Source: DASRHY01 sp035650275
GTDB taxonomy: Bacteria > Actinomycetota > Actinomycetes > Propionibacteriales > Kribbellaceae
Direction: 5' to 3'
Length of the DNA stretch: 64,000 nt
Assembly: GCA_035650275.1 (NCBI GenBank)
Contig: DASRHY010000239.1
Location: 1-64,000, forward strand
Shown here: positions 49,026-61,400 of the stretch, one piece after another
How positions within the stretch are numbered: position 1 is the stretch's first letter
Layout of the letters: every line of letters begins with the position of its first letter
Notes under the pieces: generated by a model
What the model saw: only the letters and a program-made list of their open reading frames with translations
The model's database searches: none
What the model was told of the DNA's origin: nothing
Made by a program: the position numbers and the translations under genes

Positions 49026-49541
49026 ATGAGCGCGCTGCGCAAGATGGGTGTCTACCTCGGCTTGGTCGAGGATGGTGAGCGCTACGGCTCGCGGTACGAC
49101 GACGACTTGGAGCCTGACGACGAGTTCGAGGCAGACGGGGCAGACGGGGACGACGGGGACGCGCAGGACCCGGAGGCCGACCCGAAGCGGGACGAGCCAG
49201 GCGGCACTGTCAGCAAACTGTCAGATCGGCGTGGTGTCTCAGCGGCCCCGGAGGTAACCGAGTTGACACGTATCACCACTGTGCATCCGCGGAGCTACAA
49301 CGAGGCGCGGGTGATCGGGGAGCACTTCCGCGAAGGCACCCCTGTGATCATGAACCTGACGGAGATGGACGACTCGGACGCCAGGCGCCTGGTCGACTTC
49401 GCCGCCGGGCTGATCTTCGGCTGCCGTGGCGCCATCGACCGCGTCACCTCCAAGGTCTTCCTGCTCTCGCCGCCGAACGTCACGGTCACTGCCGAGGACA
49501 AAGAGCGGATCGCCCAGGGCGGCTTCTTCAACCAGAGCTGA
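49026..49541 (+). CDS. sepF: Cell division protein SepF
   Basis: A 171-residue FtsZ membrane anchor. The N-terminal amphipathic helix (SALRKMGVYLGLVED) inserts in the membrane, a long acidic linker follows (DDDLEPDDEFEADGADGDDG) and the C-terminal domain (about 80-165: 'ITTVHPRSYNEARVIGEHFREGTPVIMNL', 'FAAGLIFGCRGAIDRV', 'VFLLSPPNVTV') binds the FtsZ tail. In actinobacteria, which lack FtsA, SepF is the main anchor. It is preceded by a 104-base gap. Confidence 0.95.
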   Translation: MSALRKMGVYLGLVEDGERYGSRYDDDLEPDDEFEADGADGDDGDAQDPEADPKRDEPGGTVSKLSDRRGVSAAPEVTELTRITTVHPRSYNEARVIGEHFREGTPVIMNLTEMDDSDARRLVDFAAGLIFGCRGAIDRVTSKVFLLSPPNVTVTAEDKERIAQGGFFNQS

Positions 49542-49579
49542 CGCGTCAGGCTTGCATCGCCCCCTAGACTCGGCATGTC

Positions 49580-49885
49580 ATGAATGCTCTCGAGGCCGTT
49601 CTGCTCATCCTCAACTGGGTGCTCTGGATCTTCTTCCTGATCCTGATCGCCCGGTTCGTGCTGAGCCTGATCGTCATGTTCGCCCCGCAGTGGCACCCGA
49701 AAGGCCCGCTGCTGCTGGTGTTCGAGGCCGTGTACTCGGTGACCGACCCGTTCCTGAGGCCACTGCGGCGCATCCTGCCCCCGATCGGTGCAGGAGGTGT
49801 GCGGATCGATCTGTCCATGCTGATGTTGTTCGTGCTCGTCTCCCTGGTGATGTCGATCAACCGGAACGTCATCGCATCCCTGTGA
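49580..49885 (+). CDS. YggT family membrane protein
   Basis: A 101-residue protein with two hydrophobic stretches (ILNWVLWIFFLILIARFVLS and LSMLMLFVLVSLVMSI) and the conserved middle 'VYSVTDPFLRPLRRILPP', diagnostic of YggT. Found between sepF and divIVA in Gram-positives; function unclear, possibly envelope stress or division. TAGACT (49565-49570) is a likely -10 box, placing the mRNA start within 3 bases of the ATG. Confidence 0.93.
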   Translation: MNALEAVLLILNWVLWIFFLILIARFVLSLIVMFAPQWHPKGPLLLVFEAVYSVTDPFLRPLRRILPPIGAGGVRIDLSMLMLFVLVSLVMSINRNVIASL

Positions 49886-50063
49886 CGGGGTGTGAGAAGA
49901 CCCGTTATCGGGGTATGAACGGATCAGACATGCGGGGGGCGTCGGCTACTCAGGGGCCTGCCCGGATTCCACCGGAACACAACGAAGCGATAACGTGATC
50001 TACTAAGTCACCGCGATCCAGGCCATCGGTGACCTGCCAAGACACAGACAAACGAGGTGAAAG

Positions 50064-50816
50064 ATGCCGCTGACGCCGGATGACGTCCGCTCTAAGCAGT
50101 TCACGCCAGTCCGCTTGCGGGAGGGCTACGACGTCACTGAGGTCGACTCCTTCCTCGACGAGGTGGAGGCCGAACTCGAGCGCCTTCTCGCGGAGAACGA
50201 GGAGCTGCGCGCCAAGTTGGCGGCGGCACAGCGGGCCGGCGGCTCGATGGAGCGCCCGGACGCGGCCAGCAGTCTTGCTACCGTGAGTGCGCCGAAGCAG
50301 GACAAGATCGAGGAGCCCAAGCCGCCGCAGGGAGCAGCAGCGAACGTAGTCGCAGCTGCCGCGGGAGGCGCTGCGAGCACAGTCGGTGACGCCTCCAGCT
50401 CGGCCGTCCGGCTGCTGGAGATGGCGACCAAGCACGCTGACGACCTCGTCCAGGAGGCCAAGGACACCGCCGACAAGATCATCGGCGAGGCCCGGGCGAA
50501 GGCGGAGCGGCTGGAGAACGAGGCCCGCGGCAAGGCCGACCGGATGACCGGCGAGGCCCGCGCCCGCGCCGAGAAGCTGGACGGCGAGATGGGCGAGCGC
50601 CGGGCGCAGATGCTCGGCGCGCTGGAGAAGCAGAAGAGCCAGCTCGAGCGCACGATCGACGACCTGCACGCCTACGAGCGTGAGTACCGCAGCCGGCTGA
50701 AGACCTACTTCACCGAGCAGCTGAAGGCCCTCGGTAGCGCCGACGACACGCTCAGCCCGCGCAACGGCTTCCGTCCGGAGACCCGTCCCGCGCAGGCGCA
50801 CGGCCACGGCGTCTGA
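50064..50816 (+). CDS. divIVA: Polar growth protein DivIVA (Wag31)
   Basis: A 250-residue coiled-coil scaffold that marks curved membrane at cell poles and directs apical wall growth in actinobacteria. The N-terminal membrane-binding part 'LTPDDVRSKQFTPVRLREGYDVTEVDSFLDEVEAELERLL' (parts) is diagnostic. A Gly/Ala/Pro-rich linker (about 60-115) splits the coil, as in Streptomyces DivIVA, and a long coil (about 120-220) follows. ATG 50064 has GAGGTG 7 bases upstream. The gap before it (49886-50063) shows no clear promoter to me. Confidence 0.95.
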   Translation: MPLTPDDVRSKQFTPVRLREGYDVTEVDSFLDEVEAELERLLAENEELRAKLAAAQRAGGSMERPDAASSLATVSAPKQDKIEEPKPPQGAAANVVAAAAGGAASTVGDASSSAVRLLEMATKHADDLVQEAKDTADKIIGEARAKAERLENEARGKADRMTGEARARAEKLDGEMGERRAQMLGALEKQKSQLERTIDDLHAYEREYRSRLKTYFTEQLKALGSADDTLSPRNGFRPETRPAQAHGHGV

Positions 50817-50920
50817 CCTCCATCGTCGTCGCGGCTCCCGGGCAGGCAGGGTCTGGTTGCCACGACGTGTGAGGTCAGATCACGGGTGACGCGCCTGGCA
50901 TCACCCAGCCAGTACCACCA

Positions 50921-50956
50921 CGAGCCGGTCCCGCAGTTTCCAGCGGGACCGGCTCG
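50921..50956 (+). terminator. Terminator hairpin after divIVA
   Basis: CGAGCCGGTCCCGC and GCGGGACCGGCTCG form a perfect 14-base-pair stem around an 8-base loop (AGTTTCCA), about 105 bases after the divIVA stop. It lacks a U tract, which is common in high-GC genomes. Confidence 0.65.
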
Positions 50957-50962
50957 CCGCGT

Positions 50963-51100
50963 TCCCCACCTCCCGTGGCGATCATCGGTCGGTTTGCGAC
51001 GAACTGTGGATAACGCGGCCACCTGACCGCCGGCGTTGTACCTGACCGGTTATCCACAGTTCGTCGCAAACCGACCGATGATCGCCAAGGGAAGGGTGGG
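50963..51100. repeat. Palindromic element with 38-base perfect arms and DnaA-box-like ends
   Basis: Arms 50977-51014 and 51049-51086 are exact reverse complements of 38 bases around a 34-base loop. Each arm ends, loop-side, in a perfect DnaA-box consensus: TGTGGATAA (51005-51013) and TTATCCACA (51050-51058). The outer flank CCACCTCCCGT matches the outer arms of copies A and C. It lies between the convergent divIVA and ileS genes. No other feature was seen in the 313-base gap apart from the terminator. Confidence 0.85.
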
Positions 51101-51129
51101 CGCGACGGGGTGGGTGGCCACCGAGGGAT

Positions 51130-54315
<3,186 letters not shown>

Positions 54316-54552
54316 GGGGTGGTTCCTCCGTCGGTGCTGCGCTGCCCTGACGAAGGGACGACGCGAGCGCGCCGCGGTACCACCCTTCTTGGCGGCCCGA
54401 CCGCTGCCGCCCTCTCGTGTCGCTCCGCCGCTGGTTCTAGTGAGCCCCTGTCGTGCACAGGCGCCGTTCTTCCAGCAGCTCGGGGGTGATGGCCCCGTCA
54501 TCGCCGTGCGGATGCGAGGACGAGTGTACGGCGCGCCGCGCCCCCGGCACGA
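54316..54552 (-). promoter_or_regulatory. T-box leader of ileS
   Basis: On the minus strand the leader contains AAGAAGGGTGGTACCGCGG (about 54390-54372), the strict T-box that pairs with the tRNA acceptor end. A GC-rich stem I region lies upstream; I cannot fix the specifier codon, but an ATC (54490-54488) is a candidate. The T-box GGTGGT can also pair with ACCACC (54323-54318), which overlaps the ribosome site, agreeing with the translation-controlling ileS T-boxes known in actinobacteria. TATGGGATAAC near 54570-54555 could be the promoter. Confidence 0.85.
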
Positions 54553-54586
54553 ATCGTTATCCCATACCTGTTGGCAGACTGGTCCG

Positions 54587-54871
54587 GTGAGCGGGTACCG
54601 GATCGCCGTACGGGTCAGGCCCGGCGCGTCCCGGACCCGGGTCGGCGGCCGGTACGACGCCGTGCCCGGGCCCGCGCTGGTGGTAGCCGTGACGGCCCGC
54701 GCGGTCGACGGCCGGGCCACCGCCGCGGTGCTGGAGGCGGTCGCCGGCGCCTTCGGTGTACGACGCCGGCAGGTGCGGCTGGTGTCCGGCGCGACCAGCC
54801 GGGACAAGGTGCTCGAGCTGAACGGCCCGCCGGACGAGCTGGACGCGCTGTTCCGGGAGCTTCTCGGCTGA
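54587..54871 (+). CDS. DUF167 (YggU) family protein
   Basis: A 94-residue protein matching DUF167: 'RIAVRVRPGASRTRVGGRYD' at the start, 'VDGRATAAVLEAVAGAFGV' and 'VRLVSGATSRDKVLELNGPPD' (parts). The family is a small alpha/beta fold of unknown role. GTG 54587 is 7 bases after CAGACT (54574-54579), so it is likely leaderless. It is divergent from ileS; the shared promoter region is short. Confidence 0.88.
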   Translation: MSGYRIAVRVRPGASRTRVGGRYDAVPGPALVVAVTARAVDGRATAAVLEAVAGAFGVRRRQVRLVSGATSRDKVLELNGPPDELDALFRELLG

Positions 54872-55026
54872 CCGCTCAGCCGCCTCGCGCCCTAACTCCC
54901 TCGTGTGAACTTGAACGGCGGACTACCGTATGTGCACGGTCTGCGCGTCGGCTGGCACCGGCACCTGCCAGTGCCTTACTGTCGGCGACCAGTCCGCTTT
55001 GTCGTCGACGAAGTCAGGGGGTAGTC

Positions 55027-56001
55027 ATGATGGCTACACCGGCTCGCAAGAAGTCCACCCCCGCACGGTCCGCAGCGGCACCCAAGACGGCCGCGAAGGC
55101 CACCAAGGCCGCTGGCAAGACCGCTACCCGGACCGCTACGAGGACAGCCGCCAAACCGGCTGCCCGGACGGCGAAGAAACCGGCTGCCAAGACCTCGCCG
55201 GCTAAGACGTCAGCAGCGAAGAAGGCACCAGCGAAGAAGTCACCTGCGAAGAAGTCACCAGCGAAGAAGGCCGTCGCCAAGCAGACGGCGGCGACGAAGG
55301 CGACCACCGCGACGAAGGCAACGGCCGCGCACCGCACCGGACGCACCGGCTCGGCCACGGCCAGTACGACGAGCGCGACGAAGAAGGAAGCCACCAAAGC
55401 AACGGGGAGCACGGGGGGAAGCACGAGGACGACGGCGGCGAAGTCCGCTGCACGGAAGTCCCCGGCACGCAAGACGCCTGCACAGAAGACGCCCGAGAAG
55501 AAGGTGGCCGTGAAGTCCAGCGAATCCACGACGGCGGGATCGGCCGCCGCCAAGAAGAGCGCCGCGAAGAAGCCGGCGCAGAAGTCCACGTCGGCGCCGA
55601 GGACCGCCAAGAAGCTGACCGTCGGTGCGGGGGAGTCGCCGTGGACCGCCGCCGAGCTGGCCGAGCTGCGCGGCGAGCTCGAGCATGAGGCAGAGCACCT
55701 TCGGGACGAGATCCGCGCCGCCGAGCAGGAGATCGCCGGTCTGCTCCGCGACGGTGGCGACGGCGCCGGCAACGACCAGGCGGACGTCGGCTCGACCACG
55801 TTCGAGCGCGACCACGAGATGTCGCTGGCGAACAACGCCCGGGACATGCTGGCGCAGATCGAGCGGGCTCTGGCCCGGATCGAGGACGGCAGCTACGGCG
55901 TCTGCGAGAGCTGCGGGAACCCGATCGGCAAGGGGCGGTTGCAGGCATTCCCGCGTGCGACACTGTGCGTGTCATGCAAAGAACGCGAAGAACGCCGCTG
56001 A
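55027..56001 (+). CDS. DksA/TraR-type zinc-finger protein with histone H1-like tail
   Basis: A 324-residue protein. The first 200 residues are Lys/Ala/Pro/Thr-rich with repeated 'AAKK' and 'SPAKK' units, like the H1-like tails of actinobacterial HU proteins, and should bind DNA or RNA. The C-terminal 120 residues form the DksA/TraR part: a coiled coil (ELAELRGELEHEAEHLRDEI) and a zinc finger, CESCGNP...CVSC (YGVCESCGNPIGKGRLQAFP then ATLCVSC). This class binds the RNA polymerase secondary channel or relates to it. The ATG pair at 55027/55030 follows AGGGGG. It precedes lspA and overlaps it. Confidence 0.9.
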   Translation: MMATPARKKSTPARSAAAPKTAAKATKAAGKTATRTATRTAAKPAARTAKKPAAKTSPAKTSAAKKAPAKKSPAKKSPAKKAVAKQTAATKATTATKATAAHRTGRTGSATASTTSATKKEATKATGSTGGSTRTTAAKSAARKSPARKTPAQKTPEKKVAVKSSESTTAGSAAAKKSAAKKPAQKSTSAPRTAKKLTVGAGESPWTAAELAELRGELEHEAEHLRDEIRAAEQEIAGLLRDGGDGAGNDQADVGSTTFERDHEMSLANNARDMLAQIERALARIEDGSYGVCESCGNPIGKGRLQAFPRATLCVSCKEREERR

Positions 56002-56672
56002 GCGACGCACAGCCCACTGGACCCACCGAACCGGTCGACGAGGACTCGTCGACCGGTTCCGGTACGCCGGAGGGCGAGCCGGCCGAGGACACCGCGCCCG
56101 AGTCCGGCGCAGCGTCCGATCACGAGCCCGAGCCCGGGACCGGACCCGACGACGGATCCGCGGTGCCGCCCGCTCGGCGTCGTACCTCGGTCCTGTTCGC
56201 GGCCGTCGCGGTCGCGGCGCTGGTCGCCGACCAGGTGACCAAGACGATCGCGCTGCGCAGCCTCGAGCCCGGCGAGCCGGTCGACCTGATCGGGTCGCTG
56301 TTGCGGTTCCACCTGGTGAAGAACCCGGGCGCCGCGTTCAGCCTGGGTACCGGTTACACGGTGGTGCTGACCTGTATCGCGGTCGGTGTCGCCGCGGCGG
56401 TGGTGCATCTGTCCCGCCGGCTGCGGTCGACCGCCTGGACGATCGCGCTGGGGCTGCTGCTCGGCGGCGCGCTGGGCAACCTCAGCGACCGGTTCTTCCG
56501 CGAACCCGCGCCGCTGCGCGGGCACGTCATCGACTTCCTCGAGCTGCCGAACTGGCCGATCTTCAACCTCGCCGACACCGCGATCGTGACCGCGGCCTGC
56601 CTGATGGTGCTGCAGACGCTGCGCGGTGTCGGCCTCGACGGCACCCGCGAGCACCGCGGTGGCAAGAAGTGA
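55974..56672 (+). CDS. lspA: Lipoprotein signal peptidase (signal peptidase II)
   Basis: About 232 residues. A long acidic cytoplasmic head (residues 10-60, rich in Glu/Asp/Ser) precedes four membrane helices. Catalytic Asp pair: 'GALGNLSDRFF' and 'IFNLADTAIV'; 'KNPGAAFSLG' and 'GHVIDFLELPNW' are conserved. It cleaves prolipoproteins before the lipid-modified Cys. I list ATG 55974; GTG 55965 is possible. Either start overlaps the zinc-finger gene by about 30 bases. Confidence 0.93.
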   Translation: MQRTRRTPLSDAQPTGPTEPVDEDSSTGSGTPEGEPAEDTAPESGAASDHEPEPGTGPDDGSAVPPARRRTSVLFAAVAVAALVADQVTKTIALRSLEPGEPVDLIGSLLRFHLVKNPGAAFSLGTGYTVVLTCIAVGVAAAVVHLSRRLRSTAWTIALGLLLGGALGNLSDRFFREPAPLRGHVIDFLELPNWPIFNLADTAIVTAACLMVLQTLRGVGLDGTREHRGGKK

Positions 56673-56678
56673 CCCCGG

Positions 56679-57614
56679 GTGACCCAGGTGACTGACAGTC
56701 GCACCCTGATCGTGCCCGACGGGCTGGCAGGGGAGCGGCTCGACGCTGCGCTGTCCCGGCTGTTCGGGATGTCGCGGACCAAGGCCGCGGAGCTGATCGA
56801 GTCCGGTGGCGTCCGGGTCGACGGCGCCCCCGCGGCCAAGTCCGCCCGGGTGGCGGCCGGAGTGCTGCTCGACGTCGAGCTGCCGGCGCCGAAGGCCGAG
56901 GTGACGGTGGTCCCGCAGACCGTCGAGGGGCTGCGGATCGTGCACGACGACGACGAGATCGTGGTGGTGGACAAGCCGGTCGGTGTCGCCGCGCATCCGT
57001 CCCCGGGCTGGACCGGCCCGACCGTGATCGGGCACCTGGCCGGCGCCGGGTTCCGGGTCGCGACCAGCGGCGCGGCGGAGCGGCAGGGCATCGTCCACCG
57101 GCTGGACGTCGGTACCTCCGGGCTGATGGTGGTGGCGAAGACCGAGTACAGCTACTCCGTGCTGAAGCGCGCCTTCAAGGAGCGCACGGTCGACAAGATC
57201 TACCACGCGCTGGTGCAGGGACACCCGGACCCGTTCACCGGGACCGTGGACGCGCCGATCGACCGGCACCCGCAGCACGACTACAAGTTCGGCGTGGTGG
57301 CCGGCGGGAAGCCGAGCGTGACGCACTACGAGACGCTGGAGGCGTTCCGGTTCGGAACCCTGCTCGAGGTCACCCTGGAGACCGGCCGGACGCACCAGAT
57401 CCGGGTGCACATGGCCGCGATCGGGCATCCGTGCTGCGGCGACCTGACGTATGGCGCGGACCCGGTGCTGGCCCAGCGGCTCGGCCTGGAGCGGCAGTGG
57501 CTGCACGCGATGCGGCTCGGGTTCGTGCACCCGGGCAGCGGTGAGTACGTCGAGTACACCTCGATCTACCCGGACGACCTGCAGCACTCGCTCGACATAC
57601 TGGCGGCCGGTTGA
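56679..57614 (+). CDS. RluD-family 23S rRNA pseudouridine synthase
   Basis: A 311-residue enzyme with an N-terminal S4 RNA-binding domain ('ERLDAALSRLFGMSRTKAAELIESGGVRVDG' in parts) and the RluA-type catalytic domain. 'GIVHRLDVGTSGLMVVAKT' carries the catalytic Asp. 'YHALVQGHP', 'GRTHQIRVHMAAIGHP' and 'LHAMRLGFVHP' are further landmarks. Probably modifies helix 69 of 23S rRNA like RluD, but the exact site is inferred. GTG 56679 or 56691 may be the start. It follows lspA by 6 bases, as in most bacteria. Confidence 0.93.
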   Translation: MTQVTDSRTLIVPDGLAGERLDAALSRLFGMSRTKAAELIESGGVRVDGAPAAKSARVAAGVLLDVELPAPKAEVTVVPQTVEGLRIVHDDDEIVVVDKPVGVAAHPSPGWTGPTVIGHLAGAGFRVATSGAAERQGIVHRLDVGTSGLMVVAKTEYSYSVLKRAFKERTVDKIYHALVQGHPDPFTGTVDAPIDRHPQHDYKFGVVAGGKPSVTHYETLEAFRFGTLLEVTLETGRTHQIRVHMAAIGHPCCGDLTYGADPVLAQRLGLERQWLHAMRLGFVHPGSGEYVEYTSIYPDDLQHSLDILAAG

Positions 57615-57615
57615 G

Positions 57616-58224
57616 GTGCGGCTCTACCTGTCGTCGTTCCGGCTCGGCGACCACCCGGAACGGCTGGTCGCGATGGTCGAGCCGCCGGGCCGGACCGCCG
57701 TGGTCTGCAACGCGATCGACACCGAGCCGGCCGACGTCCGGGCGGAGATGGTCGCCGCCGAGCTCGGCTGGCTGACCGAGCTCGGACTGCGCCCCGAGGA
57801 GCTGGACCTGCGCACCGACGACCCGGCGCGGCTGGCGTCGTACGACGCGATGTGGGTGCGCGGCGGGAACGTGTTCGTGCTGCGTGACGCACTGCGCCGC
57901 AGCGGCGCCGACCAGGTGGTCGTGGACCTGCTCGGGAAGGACGCCCTCGTGTACGCCGGGTACAGCGCCGGCCCGTGCGTGCTGGCGCCGAGCCTGCGCG
58001 GCCTGGAGATCTGCGACGACGTGTCGCTGGTGGCGGAGCCGATCTGGGACGGGCTCGGGGTGCTCGACCACGCGATCGTGCCGCACCTGGACTCGCCCGG
58101 GCATCCGGAGACCGAACTGGTGGAACGGGTCGCGGCACTGTACGAGACCATCGACGTCCCCTACCAGCCGCTCAGCGACGGCCAGGTCCTCGTCATCGAC
58201 GGAGAGTCCCGCCAGCTCGTCTAG
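57616..58224 (+). CDS. Peptidase family S51 protein (PepE-like)
   Basis: A 202-residue protein with the class I glutamine-amidotransferase-like fold of S51 peptidases. 'RLYLSSFRLGDHPERL' opens the chain, 'YDAMWVRGGNVFVLRDALR' is typical, and the nucleophile Ser lies in 'YAGYSAGPCVLAPSL'; 'HLDSPGHPET' supplies the His. PepE cleaves Asp-X dipeptides; this branch is not assigned. GTG 57616 is 1 base after the pseudouridine synthase stop, so the two are coupled. Confidence 0.88.
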   Translation: MRLYLSSFRLGDHPERLVAMVEPPGRTAVVCNAIDTEPADVRAEMVAAELGWLTELGLRPEELDLRTDDPARLASYDAMWVRGGNVFVLRDALRRSGADQVVVDLLGKDALVYAGYSAGPCVLAPSLRGLEICDDVSLVAEPIWDGLGVLDHAIVPHLDSPGHPETELVERVAALYETIDVPYQPLSDGQVLVIDGESRQLV

Positions 58225-58238
58225 CCGGCTCGCTTGCA

Positions 58239-58250
58239 GAGAGCGCTTTC
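58239..58250. promoter_or_regulatory. LacI-type operator-like palindrome
   Basis: GAGAGCGCTTTC has the symmetric core AAGCGCTT/AGCGCT of many LacI-family operators with one mismatch. It lies 14 bases after the S51 gene, about 200 bases before dnaE. No LacI regulator or sugar gene is near, so it may be chance. Confidence 0.3.
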
Positions 58251-58328
58251 CGAAATCACCATCCACGACTCGGGACGGCATCTCGCCGGACGCGGATGTC
58301 GGTGGCCGGTGGTTGGATCTGAACGACG

Positions 58329-58334
58329 TAGGCT
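58329..58334 (+). promoter_or_regulatory. Possible -10 box for dnaE
   Basis: TAGGCT lies about 112 bases before the dnaE ATG. No convincing -35 is seen. The rest of the 222-base gap carries a GGAGGA site 10 bases before the ATG. Confidence 0.35.
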
Positions 58335-58446
58335 GACGTGGTCGCCAGCAGCGAGCCCGCGGTTCGGGATCGCCCTTCCCACTGGCTCGACGGCTCAGCA
58401 GTAGCGCGGTTGAACCGCCCGAACGTACTGGAGGACGAGACCCTCA

Positions 58447-61400
58447 ATGGCCGCCGGCGACAGCTTCGCGCACCTGCATGTGCACACCGAGTACTCGATG
58501 CTGGACGGTGCGGCACGGATCGGCGAGCTCTTCAAGACCGCCGAACAGATGGGGATGCCGGCGTTGGCGACCACCGACCACGGGTACGTGTTCGGCGCCT
58601 ACGAGTTCTGGAAGACGGCGCAGAAGTACAACGTCAAGCCGGTGATCGGGGTGGAGGCATACATCACGCCGCACACGCACCGGTCCGAGCGGCGCCGGGT
58701 CAGGTGGGGCGACGCGAGCAGCGGCCGTGACGACGTCTCCGGCGGTGGCGCGTACACGCACATGACGCTGCTGGCGCAGAACAACGGCGGCATGCACAAC
58801 CTGTTCCGGATGTCGAGCCTGGCCAGCCTCGAGGGCTACTACTTCAAGCCCCGGATGGACCGCGAGCTGCTGCAGACCTACGGCAAAGGGCTGATCGCGA
58901 CTACCGGCTGCCCGGGCGGCGAGGTGCAGACCCGGCTGCGGCTCGGCCAGTACGACGAGGCGGTCAAGGCCGCAGCCGAGTTCCGCGACATCTTCGGCGC
59001 GGAGAACTACTTCTGCGAGGTCATGGACCACGGGCTCGACATCGAGCGGGACATCCAGAAGGACCTGCTCCGGCTGGCCAGGGACCTGAACCTGCCGCTG
59101 GTCGCGACCAACGACCTGCACTACACGCACAAGGAGGACGCCGAGGCGCACGCGGCGCTGCTGTGCGTGCAGTCCGCCTCCACGCTGTCGGACCCGAACC
59201 GGTTCAAGTTCGACGCGAACGACTTCTACCTCAAGACGGCAGCCGAGATGCGGGAGGTGTGGAAGGACTTCCCCGAGGCCTGCGACAACACGCTGCTGAT
59301 CGCAGAGCGCTGCGACGTCAGCTTCACCGAGGGCGAGGGGCGGTACATGCCGCGCTTCCCGTGCCCGGAGGGGGAGAGCGAGACGTCCTGGTTCGTCAAG
59401 GAGGTCGAGGTCGGGCTGCACCACCGTTACCCCGACGGCATCCCGGACAAGGTCCGCAAGCAGGCCGAGTTCGAGATCGAGGTGATCGTCTCCAAGGGCT
59501 ACGCCGGCTACTTCCTGGTGGTCGCGGACTTCATCAACTGGGCCAAGGAGAACGGCATCCGGGTCGGCCCCGGCCGTGGTTCCGGTGCCGGCTCCATGTG
59601 TGCGTACGCGATGCGGATCACCGACCTGGACCCGCTCCAGCACGGCCTGATCTTCGAGCGCTTCCTGAACCCGGAACGCATGTCGATGCCCGACTTCGAC
59701 ATCGACTTCGACGACCGCCGCCGCCCCGAGGTGATCCGCTACGTCACCGAGAAGTACGGCGACGACCGGGTCGCGATGATCGTCACCTACGGCACGATCA
59801 AGGCGAAGCAGGCGATCAAGGACGCCGGCCGGGTGCTGGATTACCCGTTCGCGATGGGCGACCGGATCACCAAGGCGATGCCGCCGACCGTGATGGGCAA
59901 GGACGTCCCGCTGTCCGGGATCTTCGACCCCGAGCACAAGCGGTACTCCGAGGCGACCGAGTTCCGCCAGCTGTACGAGTCCGACCAGGACGTCCGCAAG
60001 ATCGTCGACACCGCCCGCGGCCTGGAGAACCTGAAGCGCCAGTGGGGTGTGCACGCGGCCGGCGTGCTCATGTCCAGCGAGCCGCTGATCGACCTGATCC
60101 CGATCATGCGCCGCGAGCAGGACGGCCAGGTGATCACCCAGTTCGACTACCCGAGCTGCGAGACGCTCGGCCTGGTCAAGATGGACTTCCTCGGCCTGCG
60201 GAACCTGACGATCATGGACGACGCGGTCCGCAACGTGGAGGCCAGCCGCGGCATCAAGCTCGACCTCGACGCGCTCGGCCGCAGCCTGGACGACCAGCCG
60301 ACGTACGAGCTGCTGGCGCGCGGCGACACACTCGGCGTGTTCCAGTTCGACGGCGGACCGATGCGGGCGCTGCTGCGGCTGATGAAGCCGGACAACTTCG
60401 AGGACATCTCCGCGGTCGGCGCGCTGTACCGGCCGGGCCCGATGGGCGCGAACAGCCACACCAACTACGCGCTCCGCAAGAACAAGCAGCAGGAGATCAG
60501 CTACCCGCACGACGAGCTGGCGCAGGCGCTGGAGCCGATCCTCGGTACGACGTACGGGCTGATCGTGTACCAGGAGCAGGTGATGGCGATCGCCCAGCAG
60601 CTCGCCGGGTACACGCTCGGCAAGGCGGATCTGCTCCGCCGGGCGATGGGCAAGAAGAAGCGCGAGGTGCTGGACGCGGAGTACGTCGGCTTCTCCGAGG
60701 GGATGAAGGCGAACGGCTTCTCCGACCGGTCGATCAAGGCACTGTGGGACGTGCTGGTGCCGTTCTCCGACTACGCGTTCAACAAGGCGCACTCGGCGGC
60801 GTACGGGCTGGTCTCGTACTGGACGGCCTACCTGAAGGCGAACTTCCCGGCGGAGTACATGGCCGCGGTCCTGACGTCGGTGAAGGACGACAAGGACAAG
60901 ATGGCCATCTACCTGAACGAGTGCCGCCGGATGGGCATCAAGGTGCTGCCGCCGGACGTCAACGAGTCCGACGCGAACTTCACTCCGGTCGGCACCGACG
61001 TCCGGTTCGGGCTGTCCGCGATCCGCAACGTCGGCAACAACGTCGTCGCCGGTGTGGTCGCCGCGCGCGAGGAGAAGGGCCGCTTCTCCAACTTCACCGA
61101 CTTCATCGACAAGGTTCCTGAGCAGGTCTGCAACAAGCGGGTGATCGAGTCGCTGGCCAAGGCCGGCGCGTTCGACTCGCTGGGCCACGCCCGGCGCGCG
61201 GTGGTCGCCGTGCACGACCAGGCCGTCGACGAGGCGATCGACCTGAAGCGCAACGAGGCGCACGGCCAGTTCGACCTGTTCAGCATGGGCGAGCCTTCGG
61301 ACAGCGGGGACACCAGCCGCCTGACGGTTGTGGTGCCGGAGCTGACCGAGTGGGACAAGCAGACCAAGCTCGCGCACGAGCGCGACATGCTCGGGCTGTA

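Noticed and set aside
50977..51086. Replication origin suggested by two DnaA boxes
   Set aside because: Only two boxes, both inside one palindrome. No dnaA, dnaN or AT-rich unwinding region in the window.
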